A stretch of 64,000 nt of DNA from Natranaeroarchaeum sulfidigenes (GTDB lineage: Archaea; Halobacteriota; Halobacteria; Halobacteriales; Natronoarchaeaceae), in contig NZ_CP064786.1 of the NCBI RefSeq assembly GCF_017094485.1, forward strand, positions 248,001 to 312,000, in the 5' to 3' direction. The position numbers and the translations under genes are program-made. Under the pieces are notes generated by a model. The model did no database searches, was not told where the DNA came from, and was given only the letters and a program-made list of their open reading frames with translations. This document shows, one piece after another, positions 51,014 to 60,226 of this stretch. Position 1 is the first letter of the stretch. Each line of letters opens with the position of its first letter.

Positions 51014-52444
51014 TCACCGATTGAGCGTGTGGATCGCGTGTCCGAGCGCGTTTTCGGCGGCCTCCATCACCGACTCCGAGAGCGTCGGGTGCGTGTGAAT
51101 CGTCGACGCGACGTCCTCGACGGTCGCGGCCATCTCGACCGCCAGGCCGATCTCGGCGATCAGCTCCGACGCCTCCGGCCCGACGACCTGCCCGCCGAGG
51201 ACGAACCCGTCCTCCGCGTCGGCCACGAGTCGGACGAACCCATCGGTCTCGCCGGTCGTGAGCGCCCGCCCGCTCGCGCGGAACGGGAACTCTCCGACCA
51301 TCGGCTCGAACCCAGCGTCTTCGGCTTCGGCCACGGTCATCCCGACCGTGCCGATTTCGGGTTCCGTAAAGACCGCGCTGGGGATCGCCTGATAGTCGAG
51401 TGCGGCAGGCTCGCCAGCGATCACCTCCGCGGCCACCTGCCCCTCTTTGCTCCCCTTGTGTGCCAGCATCGGCTCGCCCGCAACGTCGCCGACCGCGAAG
51501 ATGTGGTCTTTGTTGGTCCGTGCCCGATCGTCCGTCGGAACGAAGCCCCGGTCGTCGGTTTCGACGCCCGCCGCCGGCAGGTCGACGGTGTCGGTGACCG
51601 GCTGGCGACCGACCGCGACGAGCACCTTCTCGGTATCGAGGGAGAGCCCCTCATCGTCATCGCCTGCGGCGTCGGTATGGACGATAATGCCGTCATCGCT
51701 TTCCTCCCAGCCCGTCGCACTTTGTCCAAAGTGAAAGTCAACGCCGAGCGACTCGGCATGTTTCTTGACCGGCCGGGCGAGGTCCGCTTCGTAGCCGGGC
51801 AGGACGGAGTCGAGCATCTCGACGACCGTCACGTCGGTGCCGAGTTTGGCGAACACGCCCGCTAGTTCCATCCCGATGTAGCCCGCGCCAACGATCACCA
51901 GTGAGTCCGGTGCCCCGTCCATCGCCAGTGCCTGTTTGGAGTCGAGTACTGGCTCGTCGGCGTAGGAGAAGCCGGGAATCTCGATGGGCCGTGAGCCCGT
52001 CGCCACGATGGCGTGCTCGAACTCGACGGTTTCCGCTCCCTGCCCCTCGCCGCTGTGGACCACGCGGGCTTCATGCTCGCCGACGAACTCAGCCCGTCCC
52101 TCGACGAGATTGACCTGGTTGGCCTTGCAGAGTTTTTCGACCCCGCGGGTAAGCTGGTCGACGACGCCGTCTTTCCACTCTTGCATCTCCCCGACGTCTA
52201 TCTCGGGATCCGCGTGGATCCCCATCTCCTCGGCGTGTCCGGCCTCGTGGGCCACGCCGGTCGCCGTAATCAGCGCTTTCGAGGGGATACAGCCATGGTT
52301 CAGACAGACGCCGCCGTAGGCCTCTTTCTCGACCAGCGTGACGTCCTGATCGAGCTGTCCCGCGCGGATAGCGGCGACGTAGCCGCCCGGTCCCGCGCCG
52401 ATCACCAGTACGTCCGTTCCGGTTGCAACGTCTCCAACGACCAT
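51014..52444 (-). CDS. lpdA: Dihydrolipoyl dehydrogenase (E3)
   Basis: This flavoprotein reoxidises dihydrolipoyl groups of 2-oxoacid dehydrogenase complexes with NAD. The 476-residue protein has the FAD motif VIGAGPGGYVAAIRAGQ, the redox-active disulfide Cys47-Cys52 in GGVCLNHGCIPSK and the NAD motif VIVGAGYIGMELAGVF. The C-terminal active-site histidines lie in IHTHPTLSE. The E1alpha-E1beta-E2 operon lies on the same strand further right (55.9-59.6 kb), separated from this gene by two plus-strand genes. E3 is therefore not co-transcribed with its partners. Confidence 0.96.
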   Translation of the reverse strand: MVVGDVATGTDVLVIGAGPGGYVAAIRAGQLDQDVTLVEKEAYGGVCLNHGCIPSKALITATGVAHEAGHAEEMGIHADPEIDVGEMQEWKDGVVDQLTRGVEKLCKANQVNLVEGRAEFVGEHEARVVHSGEGQGAETVEFEHAIVATGSRPIEIPGFSYADEPVLDSKQALAMDGAPDSLVIVGAGYIGMELAGVFAKLGTDVTVVEMLDSVLPGYEADLARPVKKHAESLGVDFHFGQSATGWEESDDGIIVHTDAAGDDDEGLSLDTEKVLVAVGRQPVTDTVDLPAAGVETDDRGFVPTDDRARTNKDHIFAVGDVAGEPMLAHKGSKEGQVAAEVIAGEPAALDYQAIPSAVFTEPEIGTVGMTVAEAEDAGFEPMVGEFPFRASGRALTTGETDGFVRLVADAEDGFVLGGQVVGPEASELIAEIGLAVEMAATVEDVASTIHTHPTLSESVMEAAENALGHAIHTLNR

Positions 52445-52636
52445 GATGGCGTGTTAGTGGCGTCGAGTGAAAGAATGGTGGGGTCCCCGAATGTAGTCCC
52501 TGCGCATCGTGGCCAAACAGGTCCCTCAGATGAGATCTAACATTGTAAGGTACAGGTATCATTCAGAGACGTTCCTAAGCCCTGATAACCCCTGCACGGC
52601 CTACCCCCGTAAACCGTGTGACCGACGTGAGTAACT

Positions 52637-54994
52637 ATGCCAAGTAGCCTCAAGCGAGACCTCGGACTGGCGGAAACGACAGCCATCGCGGTGGGCGCAA
52701 TGATCGGCAGTGGTATCTTCATCCTGCCCGGGCTGGCGTGGTTCTTCGCGGACACCGCCGCCGTATTCGCGTTCGTCCTCGCGGCCATCCTCGTGTTGCC
52801 CGCGGCGCTTGCCGTCGCCGAAATGTCGACCGCGATCCCGGAAGACGGTGGTCCATATCTCTACGTCGAGCGAAGCATGGGGCCGCTACTCGGGACGATC
52901 GCGGGCGTCGGGACGTGGCTGATGCTCTCGCTAAAGAGCGCCCTCGCGCTGGTCGGGGGGGTGCCGTATCTGGTCTACGTCAACCCGACGCTGGCGGAGT
53001 TCGTCACCGCGCTTGCAGTCGTGCTGGCGATTTTCTTCACTGTCGTCAACCTCGTCAGCGCGGAGGGATCGGGTAAACTGCAGTTCGGGATCGTCGGTAT
53101 TCTGATTCTGATCCTCGGCTGGCTGGTCGTCGGTGGGATTCCCGAGATCGACACTGCGGCGACCGCCGGCGCGTTCGACCCGACTGGCGAGGGGATCCTG
53201 CAGGCGACCGCGATCGTGTTCATCTCCTATGCGGGACTGACGAAAGTCGGGGCAGTCGCCGAGGAGGTCGAGGACCCCGGCCGAAACCTGCCGCTGGCGA
53301 TCATCGGCGCGCTGGCCTTCGTCGCGGTGATGTACGCGGCGATCGTTTACATCACGATCGGCGTGCTCGACATTCAGGCGGCGATCGACGCCGGACAGCT
53401 CGGATCGGATGGTGAAGGGCCGATCATCGCGCTGGTCGCCGAACAGGCGATCGGTCCAGCGGGGGCGATCGCCATCGTCATCGCGGCGCTCATGGCGCTT
53501 GCGTCGACCGCCAACGCTGGGTTACTTGCGGCTTCCCGGTTCCCCCTCGCGATGGCCCGGGACGGCGTCTTCCCGGAACAGCTCGAACAGGTCAGCGAAC
53601 GCTTTGCGACGCCGTTCAACGCCGTTGCGCTGACCGGGGGCGTCCTGCTGTTGATGGTCACCGTTCTACCGATCCAGCAGGTGGCCGCGTTCGGGAGCGC
53701 GTTCCAGATCCTCGTCTTCATTCTGCTCAACGTCGCTCTGATCGGCTTCCGTGAGGGTGTCGTCCCCGAGTATGATCCTGCCTTCGAGACGCCGCTGTAC
53801 CCGTGGATGCCCATCGCAGGAATCCTCGGCGGCTCCGTCGTGCTGGTCTACACAGGTATCGTCGCCGTGGCGGGAGCTCTCGGAATCGTAGCGCTCGCGG
53901 CGCTCTGGTACTTTGGCTACGTTCGATACTACAGCGGTGGGATCGACCGTGAGGGTGCGGCCCGTGCACAGGTCCGTGAATCCGCAGGCTCGCGCGCCGT
54001 CGAGCACACCAGAGAACTGTTCGAGTCGACCCGTGAGTACGACGTGCTCGTTGCAGTCACCGAATCGACCTCCGACCGGGCGCGCCAGGACATGACCCGG
54101 ATCGCGGCGGATCTCGGGCGGCTGCGTTCGACCGTCGTTACGGTTGTCGAGTTCCTCGATATCCCTCACTACGTCTTCCCGGAACGGCACGCGAAGGTGA
54201 TTTCGGACGAGCGCCCGGACTGGTTGCCGGAGGATCCCACGAAAGCCCCCGAGTGGTATCCCTCCGATGACGATCCAGCGCTACGAACTTCCGGCGGAAC
54301 GCGACAGGGGAAGGCCAAGGGAACGGACCAGCCCGCGGATGTCCCGGAGGAAAACGGCGATGTCGAGATCCGATATCGTGAGATCGACAGCGAGGACCAC
54401 GAGCAGGCGATCGTCGACTACGCAACCTACGAGGAGATCGACCTGATCCTGCTCGAACGCCGTGCAGAGGAGCGATTTCAGCGCCTGTTCGGTGATCGCG
54501 AGACCGAGCGAATCCTCCGGAACGCGCCCTGTGACGTCGCGGTCGTAGAGGATCGAGGCTTTGAGAGCCCCGACGAGATCGCAGTCGTCACGGCGCGCGG
54601 TGCGTACGACCCGGTCAAGCTACTGATCGCCGACGCGATCGCCGAGGAGACCGGTGCCGAGATCAGCCTCCTTCAGACGATCCCCGAGGACGCCCCCGAC
54701 ACGCAGCGCCGGACCATCGAAGATTACCATAACGATCTGACATCTATCTGTACAGTCCCGGTGACCTCCCGGATTCTGGAGACGGACGAGCCGCTGGTCG
54801 GTCTCCAGCGATTCGTCGGCGACGCCGACCTCGTGCTCACCGGCGTGGGGCGAACGGGCCTCGCCGGGCGTCTGTTCGGCCAGCCCGAACAGCAACTCGT
54901 CGAGCGCCTCGACTGCTCGGTGATTTCCGTTCAGGCCCACGAGAGCAGGCGGCAAGGATTCATCGAACAGCTGGTGATGGAGTACGTCTTCTAG
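52637..54994 (+). CDS. APC-family amino acid permease fused to universal stress protein domains
   Basis: This 785-residue transporter has an APC superfamily domain (about residues 1-430, around twelve helices) with the motif GAMIGSGIFILPG at the start. Two Usp-type domains follow (about 470-640 and 645-775). The second contains LVLTGVGRTGLAGRLFGQPEQQLVERL, close to the nucleotide-loop pattern, and the first has an inserted polar segment. It is a paralogue of the protein at 7309-9567. Its substrate is unknown. It is divergent from lpdA. Confidence 0.9.
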   Translation: MPSSLKRDLGLAETTAIAVGAMIGSGIFILPGLAWFFADTAAVFAFVLAAILVLPAALAVAEMSTAIPEDGGPYLYVERSMGPLLGTIAGVGTWLMLSLKSALALVGGVPYLVYVNPTLAEFVTALAVVLAIFFTVVNLVSAEGSGKLQFGIVGILILILGWLVVGGIPEIDTAATAGAFDPTGEGILQATAIVFISYAGLTKVGAVAEEVEDPGRNLPLAIIGALAFVAVMYAAIVYITIGVLDIQAAIDAGQLGSDGEGPIIALVAEQAIGPAGAIAIVIAALMALASTANAGLLAASRFPLAMARDGVFPEQLEQVSERFATPFNAVALTGGVLLLMVTVLPIQQVAAFGSAFQILVFILLNVALIGFREGVVPEYDPAFETPLYPWMPIAGILGGSVVLVYTGIVAVAGALGIVALAALWYFGYVRYYSGGIDREGAARAQVRESAGSRAVEHTRELFESTREYDVLVAVTESTSDRARQDMTRIAADLGRLRSTVVTVVEFLDIPHYVFPERHAKVISDERPDWLPEDPTKAPEWYPSDDDPALRTSGGTRQGKAKGTDQPADVPEENGDVEIRYREIDSEDHEQAIVDYATYEEIDLILLERRAEERFQRLFGDRETERILRNAPCDVAVVEDRGFESPDEIAVVTARGAYDPVKLLIADAIAEETGAEISLLQTIPEDAPDTQRRTIEDYHNDLTSICTVPVTSRILETDEPLVGLQRFVGDADLVLTGVGRTGLAGRLFGQPEQQLVERLDCSVISVQAHESRRQGFIEQLVMEYVF

Positions 54995-55135
54995 CCGACC
55001 GCCCCTGTGAGAGGTGTCCCGCCGACAGAAGCTACTTTGCTCACGCCCGCCTGTCATCCGGCATGTACGCGCACGACGACCGGACCGGACGCGCAGGCGA
55101 GGAAGCAATTACTCGGACAGGGAGCTGGTGCTGAG

Positions 55136-55870
55136 ATGCCCTCCGGACGAGCGCTGGACGTAGTGGTCGTTGGGGGTGGCCTTGCGGGACTCGCTGCCGC
55201 GACGTTTACTGCCCGACACGGGCTGGAAACAGTCGTCATCGATGCGGGTAACTCGATCGTGCGCCGGAACGCCCACGTCGAGAACTTCCCCGGCTTTCCT
55301 GCGGGCGTGAACCCCCGCCGGCTGCTCGACCTCATGACCGACCAGGCGGAGGCGGCGGGGGCGACGTTCCACGACGGAACAGTCACGATTGTCGAGGAAT
55401 CCGACAGCGGATTCGCCGTCGACACCGACGCCGACGAGCGCTATCACACCCAGTACGTGATCGCTGCAACGAAAAACGAAGTGGCGTATCTCCGATCGGT
55501 CGATGGTGTCGGGCTCATCGACCGCGGGAAGACGTTCGTCGATACGGACGAGCGGGGCCGCACCGGCGTCGACGGGCTCTATGCTGCCGGTCGCCTCGCC
55601 GAAAAACCCCATCAGGCGATCGTCTGTGCGGGCCACGGCGCGGAAGTCGCGGTCACGCTACTCGAAGACGACGACCGACCCTTCTACCACGACTGGGTCG
55701 CACCCGAGGGCTATTTCACCGACCGCGGGCGTGATCTCCCGCCGGGCTGTGAGGAGATCGACGCCGAGACGGCGGGCGAGCGCGAGGACGAGGCGAACAA
55801 GCTCATGCGCGAGCGATTCGCCGAGCGCCATCCCGACGAACAGGAGACACATCCGAGCCTCGAGGAGTGA
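55136..55870 (+). CDS. Single-domain FAD-dependent oxidoreductase (thioredoxin-reductase-like, lacking NADPH and CxxC parts)
   Basis: This 244-residue protein begins with the dinucleotide motif VVVGGGLAGLAAATFTARHGLETVVID. It ends its FAD fold with GVDGLYAAGRL, as in thioredoxin-reductase-like proteins. Only one Rossmann domain is present, and there is no CxxC disulfide, so it cannot be a normal thioredoxin reductase. A charged C-terminal tail follows. The ATG at 55136 is chosen over an upstream GTG frame (from 55007), since the flavin motif then begins at residue 7. The role is unknown. An electron carrier may replace NADPH. Confidence 0.82.
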   Translation: MPSGRALDVVVVGGGLAGLAAATFTARHGLETVVIDAGNSIVRRNAHVENFPGFPAGVNPRRLLDLMTDQAEAAGATFHDGTVTIVEESDSGFAVDTDADERYHTQYVIAATKNEVAYLRSVDGVGLIDRGKTFVDTDERGRTGVDGLYAAGRLAEKPHQAIVCAGHGAEVAVTLLEDDDRPFYHDWVAPEGYFTDRGRDLPPGCEEIDAETAGEREDEANKLMRERFAERHPDEQETHPSLEE

Positions 55871-55884
55871 GTGACCAGACAGGC

Positions 55885-57432
55885 TCACTCCAGAAGCAAC
55901 AGGCTCGGCTCCTCTAACAACTCGATCACACGATTGGTAAACCGCGCGGCGTCCGCGCCGTCCACCACCCGGTGGTCGATCGACAGCGAGAGCGGTAGCG
56001 TCTCACGCGGGACGACCTCGCCTTCGTGGACTCGCGGGCGTTCCTTGATCGCGCCGAGCGCGAGTATCGCCACCTCGGGATGGTTGATGATCGGCGTGGC
56101 GTACTCGCCACCGATGACGCCGACGTTCGTGATGGTGAACGTCCCGCCCTGCAGTTCTGCGGGCTCGATCGAGCGCTCGCGGGCCTTCTGTGCCAACTCG
56201 TTCGTCTCCGAGGCGAGTTCGAGCAATCCCTTGTGATCGACGTCCTCGACGACAGGCACCATCAGTCCAGCCTCCGTGTCGGTCGCCACGCCGAGGTTGT
56301 ACTCGCCGCGCTTGACGATCTCCTCGGCCTCCTCGTCGAGCTGTGCGTTGAGGATCGGATGCTCGTTGAGCGCTACGGCGACGGCCTTCATGACGAATGG
56401 CGTGTACGTCAGGCGAATCCCGCGCTCCTCGGCTTCGGCCGCGAGGCGTTTACGCGTCGCGACGAGTTCCGTGACGTCCGCGGTATCGTGATGGGTCACG
56501 TGGGGCGCGGTGTACTTCGCGGTCTCCATCGCCTCGCCGATCGCGCGCCGGACGCCGCGGTACGGTTCGCGCGTGTCGCCGGACGCCGCCTCCGTGCCCG
56601 AACCGGCCCCCGTTACCGCCGCCGCGTCGGCCTCCTGTGCGACTTGCTGGGCGGCGGCGTACTCCCGAACAGCATCGGCGGTGACGAAGGCCTCGCCGTC
56701 GCGCTGTTCGACTGCGGGTACGGCGTTCAGGTCGACGTCCTCCTCGCGAGCGACACGCCGCGTCGCCGGGGCGGCGAGGGTTCGGTCGCGGTCTGCGGCC
56801 GCGGAATCGGCGTCAGAACCGATTGTGCCTGTATCGGCGACCGTCTGCTGCGGGGCGGGGCCCGACGGCTCGGACGCCGCCCCGGCCCCTTCTTCGACTG
56901 CTGACTCATCGGGGACCGCGGGGGACGCCTGTTCCCCACTGCTGGCCGCTTGCTGGATATCGGCCGCCGTGATCCAGCCGCCCGGACCGCTGCCTTCGAT
57001 CTCACCGATGTCGACGCCAGCCTGACGTGCTTCCCGGCGGATCGACGGCGAGGCGAACACCCGGCCGTCCGGCACCTCCGATCCCGCGTCGGGGCTATCG
57101 CCGGGAGCAGGCTCGGCCCCGTCGTCGGAAGCGATCTCTGTTTCCTCGTCGGAGTCGTCGGGTTCGCCCCCAGTCGCGTCGGTATCGTCCTCGCCCTCTA
57201 TGTCGAACGTGACGACCACGTCGCCGACCGGAACGATATCGCCTTCCTCGGCGTGGAGTTCCCGAATCGACCCGTCGACTGGCGCTGGCAGATCGACCAT
57301 CGCCTTGTCGGTCTCGACCTCCGCGATCGGCTGATCCTCCTCGACGGCATCGCCCGGTTCGACGAGCCAGCGGACGATCTCGCCCTCTGCGACGCCCTCG
57401 CCGACGTCGGGCAGTCGGTACTCGCGGACCAT
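55885..57432 (-). CDS. Dihydrolipoamide acyltransferase (E2) with two peripheral subunit-binding domains
   Basis: This E2 core of a 2-oxoacid dehydrogenase complex has 515 residues. The N-terminal lipoyl domain carries the lipoyl-lysine Lys43 in VETDKAMVDLP. An acidic linker leads to one subunit-binding domain (FASPSIRREARQAGVDI) and, after another linker, to a second (LAAPATRRVAREEDVDL). The catalytic acyltransferase domain ends with IDHRVVDGADAARF. Two binding domains are unusual. The gene begins 1 nt after the E1beta stop codon. The substrate is uncertain. Related haloarchaeal complexes are thought not to be the main pyruvate route, and branched-chain 2-oxoacids are one candidate. Confidence 0.94.
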   Translation of the reverse strand: MVREYRLPDVGEGVAEGEIVRWLVEPGDAVEEDQPIAEVETDKAMVDLPAPVDGSIRELHAEEGDIVPVGDVVVTFDIEGEDDTDATGGEPDDSDEETEIASDDGAEPAPGDSPDAGSEVPDGRVFASPSIRREARQAGVDIGEIEGSGPGGWITAADIQQAASSGEQASPAVPDESAVEEGAGAASEPSGPAPQQTVADTGTIGSDADSAAADRDRTLAAPATRRVAREEDVDLNAVPAVEQRDGEAFVTADAVREYAAAQQVAQEADAAAVTGAGSGTEAASGDTREPYRGVRRAIGEAMETAKYTAPHVTHHDTADVTELVATRKRLAAEAEERGIRLTYTPFVMKAVAVALNEHPILNAQLDEEAEEIVKRGEYNLGVATDTEAGLMVPVVEDVDHKGLLELASETNELAQKARERSIEPAELQGGTFTITNVGVIGGEYATPIINHPEVAILALGAIKERPRVHEGEVVPRETLPLSLSIDHRVVDGADAARFTNRVIELLEEPSLLLLE

Positions 57433-57433
57433 G

Positions 57434-58459
57434 TCAGAACCCCACGGTCTCCCTGATCCCCTCCTCGATACGGGTGGGCTCGGGAAGGTAGTAGTCTTCG
57501 AGCGCGTACAGCGGGAACGGCGTGTCGAAGCCGGTGACGCGCCCGATCGGTGCCTCCTGATACAACAGTGACTCCTCCTGTAGCGTCGCGGTGATCTCGC
57601 CGGCCAGCCCGCCCGTTTTGGGCGCTTCGTGGACGACGACCGCCCGGCCGGTCTTCTCGAAGCTCTCGACGATCGTCTCGCGGTCGAGGGGTGAAAGCGA
57701 GCGCAGGTCGACGACCTCGACGTCGATCTCACCGGCGAGGTTGTCGGCGGCCTCCACTGTCCGGTGGGCCATCGCCCCCCAGCAGTAGGCGGTGACGTCC
57801 TCGCCCTCGCGTCGGACCGCGGCCTCGCCGAGTGGGATCTCGTAGGATTCGTCCGGGACGTCCCCGCGGAACGCCCGATAGATCAGTTTGGGTTCGAGAA
57901 AGAGGACGGGATCGGGATCGCGGATCGCGCTCGTCAGCAGTCCCTTCGCGTCGTAGGGCGTCGACGGGACGGCGACTTTGAGTCCCGGCTGGTGGACGAA
58001 GAAGGCCTCCGTCGACTCGGAGTGGTGCTCGGGCGCACGAATGCCGCCGCCGTAGGGCGCGCGGATCACCATCGGACAGGTGAACCGGCCGCGTGAGCGG
58101 TTTCGCAGGCGAGCGGCGTGGGAGACGATCTGGTCGAACGCGGGGTAGATAAAGCCCATGAACTGCATCTCCGCGACGGGGCGGAGACCGTAGGCCGCCA
58201 TCCCGATCGCCGTGCCGACGATCCCCGACTCGGCGAGCGGTGTGTCGATCACGCGATGCTCACCGAACTCGTCATACAGTCCCTCAGTCGCCCGGAAGAC
58301 GCCCCCGTTTTTCCCGACGTCCTCGCCCATCATCAGGACGTCCTCGTCGATCGCCATCTCGGTCGCCAGCCCGTCCCGTACCGCCTGGACGAGCGTGAGC
58401 GACTCGCTCGATACGTCGGCCGGATCCGGCGCGGTGGCCGGCTGTTGTTTGCTCGCCAT
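57434..58459 (-). CDS. 2-oxoacid dehydrogenase E1 component, beta subunit
   Basis: This 341-residue beta subunit of the thiamine-diphosphate-dependent E1 has the transketolase-type pyrimidine domain. GEDVGKNGGVFRATEGL, DTPLAESGIVGTAIG and VIRAPYGGGIRAPEHHSES lie near the active site. A C-terminal transketolase domain has VVVHEAPKTGGLAGEI. It starts 2 nt after the E1alpha stop and ends 1 nt before E2, so the three genes are tightly coupled. The upstream frame extension (to 58729) is arginine-rich antisense sequence and is rejected. Confidence 0.95.
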   Translation of the reverse strand: MASKQQPATAPDPADVSSESLTLVQAVRDGLATEMAIDEDVLMMGEDVGKNGGVFRATEGLYDEFGEHRVIDTPLAESGIVGTAIGMAAYGLRPVAEMQFMGFIYPAFDQIVSHAARLRNRSRGRFTCPMVIRAPYGGGIRAPEHHSESTEAFFVHQPGLKVAVPSTPYDAKGLLTSAIRDPDPVLFLEPKLIYRAFRGDVPDESYEIPLGEAAVRREGEDVTAYCWGAMAHRTVEAADNLAGEIDVEVVDLRSLSPLDRETIVESFEKTGRAVVVHEAPKTGGLAGEITATLQEESLLYQEAPIGRVTGFDTPFPLYALEDYYLPEPTRIEEGIRETVGF

Positions 58460-58461
58460 GA

Positions 58462-59571
58462 TTATCCCTCCAGTAGCGCGTCGTCGCCGTGTTCGTCCCG
58501 GATCCGTTGCAGATAGCGCAGCTGTTCGTCGAGCCGTTCTGGCATGTCCCGGTAGACGTACTCGAACATCTCGGCGGGCTCGGGTCGGTGCATCGATTCG
58601 ACTTCCTCGATCGTCTCCGCCACGCGGTCCTCGATCTCGGCCTCGATTGCGTCGACCGTCTCGTCGTCGAGTCGCCCGGTCGAGCGCAGAAACGTCTCCA
58701 TGCGCGGCAGGGGATCTTTCTGTTTCCACCGTTCGACTTCCTCCTCGTCGCGATACACCGAGGGGTCGTCCGCGGTCGTGTGTGCACCGAAACGGTACTG
58801 GACCGCCTCAATGAGCGTGGGGCGGAGCTCGCCAGGGCCGGGACCCTTCGCCTTCTCGACGGCGTCCCGGGTGACCTGATACACTGCCAGTGGATCCATT
58901 CCGTCGACCTGCACGCCCTCGAACCCGTAGGCGGTCGCCTTCTGTGCGAGGGTCTCGCTGGCCGTCTGGCGGTCTCTGGGCACCGAGATCGCCCACTGGT
59001 TGTTGTTACAGAAGAAGACGGCGGGCACGTCGAAGACGCCCGCGAAGTTCAGCCCCTCGTGGAAGTCTCCTTCGCTGGTCGCGCCGTCGCCGAAGTAACA
59101 GAGGAATGCACGTTCTTCTCCCCTGAGCTTCGACGCCCATGCCATCCCGGTCGCGTGGGGAACCTGGGTCGCAATGGGGACCGCGACGGTGAAGACGTTG
59201 ACGTCCTCCGGAATCTTCCCGCCCGCCTCGCTGCCCATCCAGTACAGCATCGTCCGGGAAAGCGGCATTCCGTGCACTGTCACGGCGGCGTGCTCACGAT
59301 AACTCGGGAACATCCAGTCCTCGGCGTCGAGCGCGTACGCGCTCCCGACCTGTGCACCCTCCTGACCAGACATCGGCGGATACGTTCCCATCCGTCCCTG
59401 TCGCTGTAGACTAACGGCCCGCTCGTCGAGGTGTCTGGCGAGTCGCATGTCCCGGTACATTTCGACCAGCCGGTCGTCCGACAGGTCCGGGACCGCGGCA
59501 TTCTCCCGGACGTGGCCGCTATCGTCCAGTATCTGTACCCGGTCGTCGGGATCTCGCTGTATCGTGCTCAC
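58462..59571 (-). CDS. 2-oxoacid dehydrogenase E1 component, alpha subunit
   Basis: This 369-residue subunit binds thiamine diphosphate and decarboxylates the 2-oxoacid. The TPP motif runs from GDGATSEGDFHEGLNF to FFCNNNQWAIS. The conserved MPLSRTMLYWMGSEAGGK and RFGAHTTADDPSVYR segments are present. It is the first gene of the E1alpha-E1beta-E2 operon. Its promoter region holds a TATA-like CCTATAACC and, just upstream, a cluster of CAGTA/TACTG boxes (59648-59710). Sequence alone does not tell pyruvate from branched-chain substrates. Confidence 0.94.
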   Translation of the reverse strand: MSTIQRDPDDRVQILDDSGHVRENAAVPDLSDDRLVEMYRDMRLARHLDERAVSLQRQGRMGTYPPMSGQEGAQVGSAYALDAEDWMFPSYREHAAVTVHGMPLSRTMLYWMGSEAGGKIPEDVNVFTVAVPIATQVPHATGMAWASKLRGEERAFLCYFGDGATSEGDFHEGLNFAGVFDVPAVFFCNNNQWAISVPRDRQTASETLAQKATAYGFEGVQVDGMDPLAVYQVTRDAVEKAKGPGPGELRPTLIEAVQYRFGAHTTADDPSVYRDEEEVERWKQKDPLPRMETFLRSTGRLDDETVDAIEAEIEDRVAETIEEVESMHRPEPAEMFEYVYRDMPERLDEQLRYLQRIRDEHGDDALLEG

Positions 59572-59614
59572 CGGAGATACCCCCGTTGCATATCATAATA
59601 ATCAATCGCTCGGG

Positions 59615-59626
59615 TTATAGGGTTTT
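59615..59626 (-). promoter_or_regulatory. TATA-like box for the E1alpha-E1beta-E2 operon
   Basis: On the minus strand the sequence reads ACCCTATAACCC, about 45-55 nt before the ATG of E1alpha. This would give a leader of about 20-25 nt. Confidence 0.45.
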
Positions 59627-59647
59627 CGTGGATCAGTCACACATTTC

Positions 59648-59710
59648 CGTACAGTAGCGGACAGTAGCGGGGTCTTTTCCAGTAATACTGTACGTTTGAA
59701 GTACTACTGT
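59648..59710. promoter_or_regulatory. Cluster of CAGTA/TACTG boxes upstream of the 2-oxoacid dehydrogenase operon
   Basis: CGTACAGTA (59648-59656) is repeated inverted as TACTGTACG (59686-59694). Inside lie a direct copy ACAGTAGCGG next to the first box, and the palindrome CAGTA-A-TACTG (59680-59690). A further TACTGT follows at 59705-59710. At least five boxes in 63 bp, directly upstream of the E1alpha TATA box, look like a multi-site operator. It lies between E1alpha and the divergent uspA, so it could serve both. Confidence 0.55.
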
Positions 59711-59827
59711 CGGGTATGTCGAACGCCCTCGAGTACCACCTCTGGCTGCTCGTGCGTACGGTGTGATCGGGCGAGCGACGTGGTGTGGCGGGTTGCGTGT
59801 CAGATCGATCGGTCCTTCGACACAACA

Positions 59828-59835
59828 GTTTTGAA
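59828..59835 (+). promoter_or_regulatory. TATA-like box for the Usp/GNAT operon
   Basis: The sequence GTTTTGAA lies 23-30 nt before the ATG at 59858. Confidence 0.4.
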
Positions 59836-59857
59836 GGGGCCGATAAAACTGACCTGC

Positions 59858-60226
59858 ATGAAAGTCCTGCTCGGGGTCGGCGGAAGTGACGAGTCCCGGC
59901 GCGCGCTGACACAGACGGTTGAGCGAGCGGTGGAGGCTGACGACGAGTTGACGATCGCGATATTCGAGACTGACGAGCGAGATGAAGGACGAGAGGAGAT
60001 CGAGAGGGATGTGAAGACCGAACTTGAGGGGGCAGGTCTCGATGCAACGATCCGACACATAGAGGAAGCGCCCGAAAGCGAACTCCTCCGTATCGCAGAG
60101 GAAGAAGGGTTCGACCAGATCGTAATCGGGGGAGGGCGTGCTAGTCCGATGGGCAAGATCAAGCTCGGGCCGATCACAGAGTTTGTGCTCGTAAACGCAC
60201 AGGTGACGGTGAAGCTGATACGATGA
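59858..60226 (+). CDS. Universal stress protein UspA family, short
   Basis: This 122-residue Usp has an N-terminal strand KVLLGVGGSDESRRAL. The nucleotide-loop region IVIGGGRASPMGKIKLGPITEFVL has the GxxG and the later G-x-I-T in roughly the family position, and the end is VTVKLI. The ATG at 59858 is preferred over the upstream frame at 59696, since the Usp fold begins there. It is translationally coupled to a GNAT gene by a 4-nt overlap. Confidence 0.82.
   Translation: MKVLLGVGGSDESRRALTQTVERAVEADDELTIAIFETDERDEGREEIERDVKTELEGAGLDATIRHIEEAPESELLRIAEEEGFDQIVIGGGRASPMGKIKLGPITEFVLVNAQVTVKLIR

Noticed and set aside
57433-57732. N-terminal 100-residue extension of E2
   Set aside because: It is arginine/serine-rich and overlaps E1beta in another frame. 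The lipoyl domain begins directly at the ATG at 57432.
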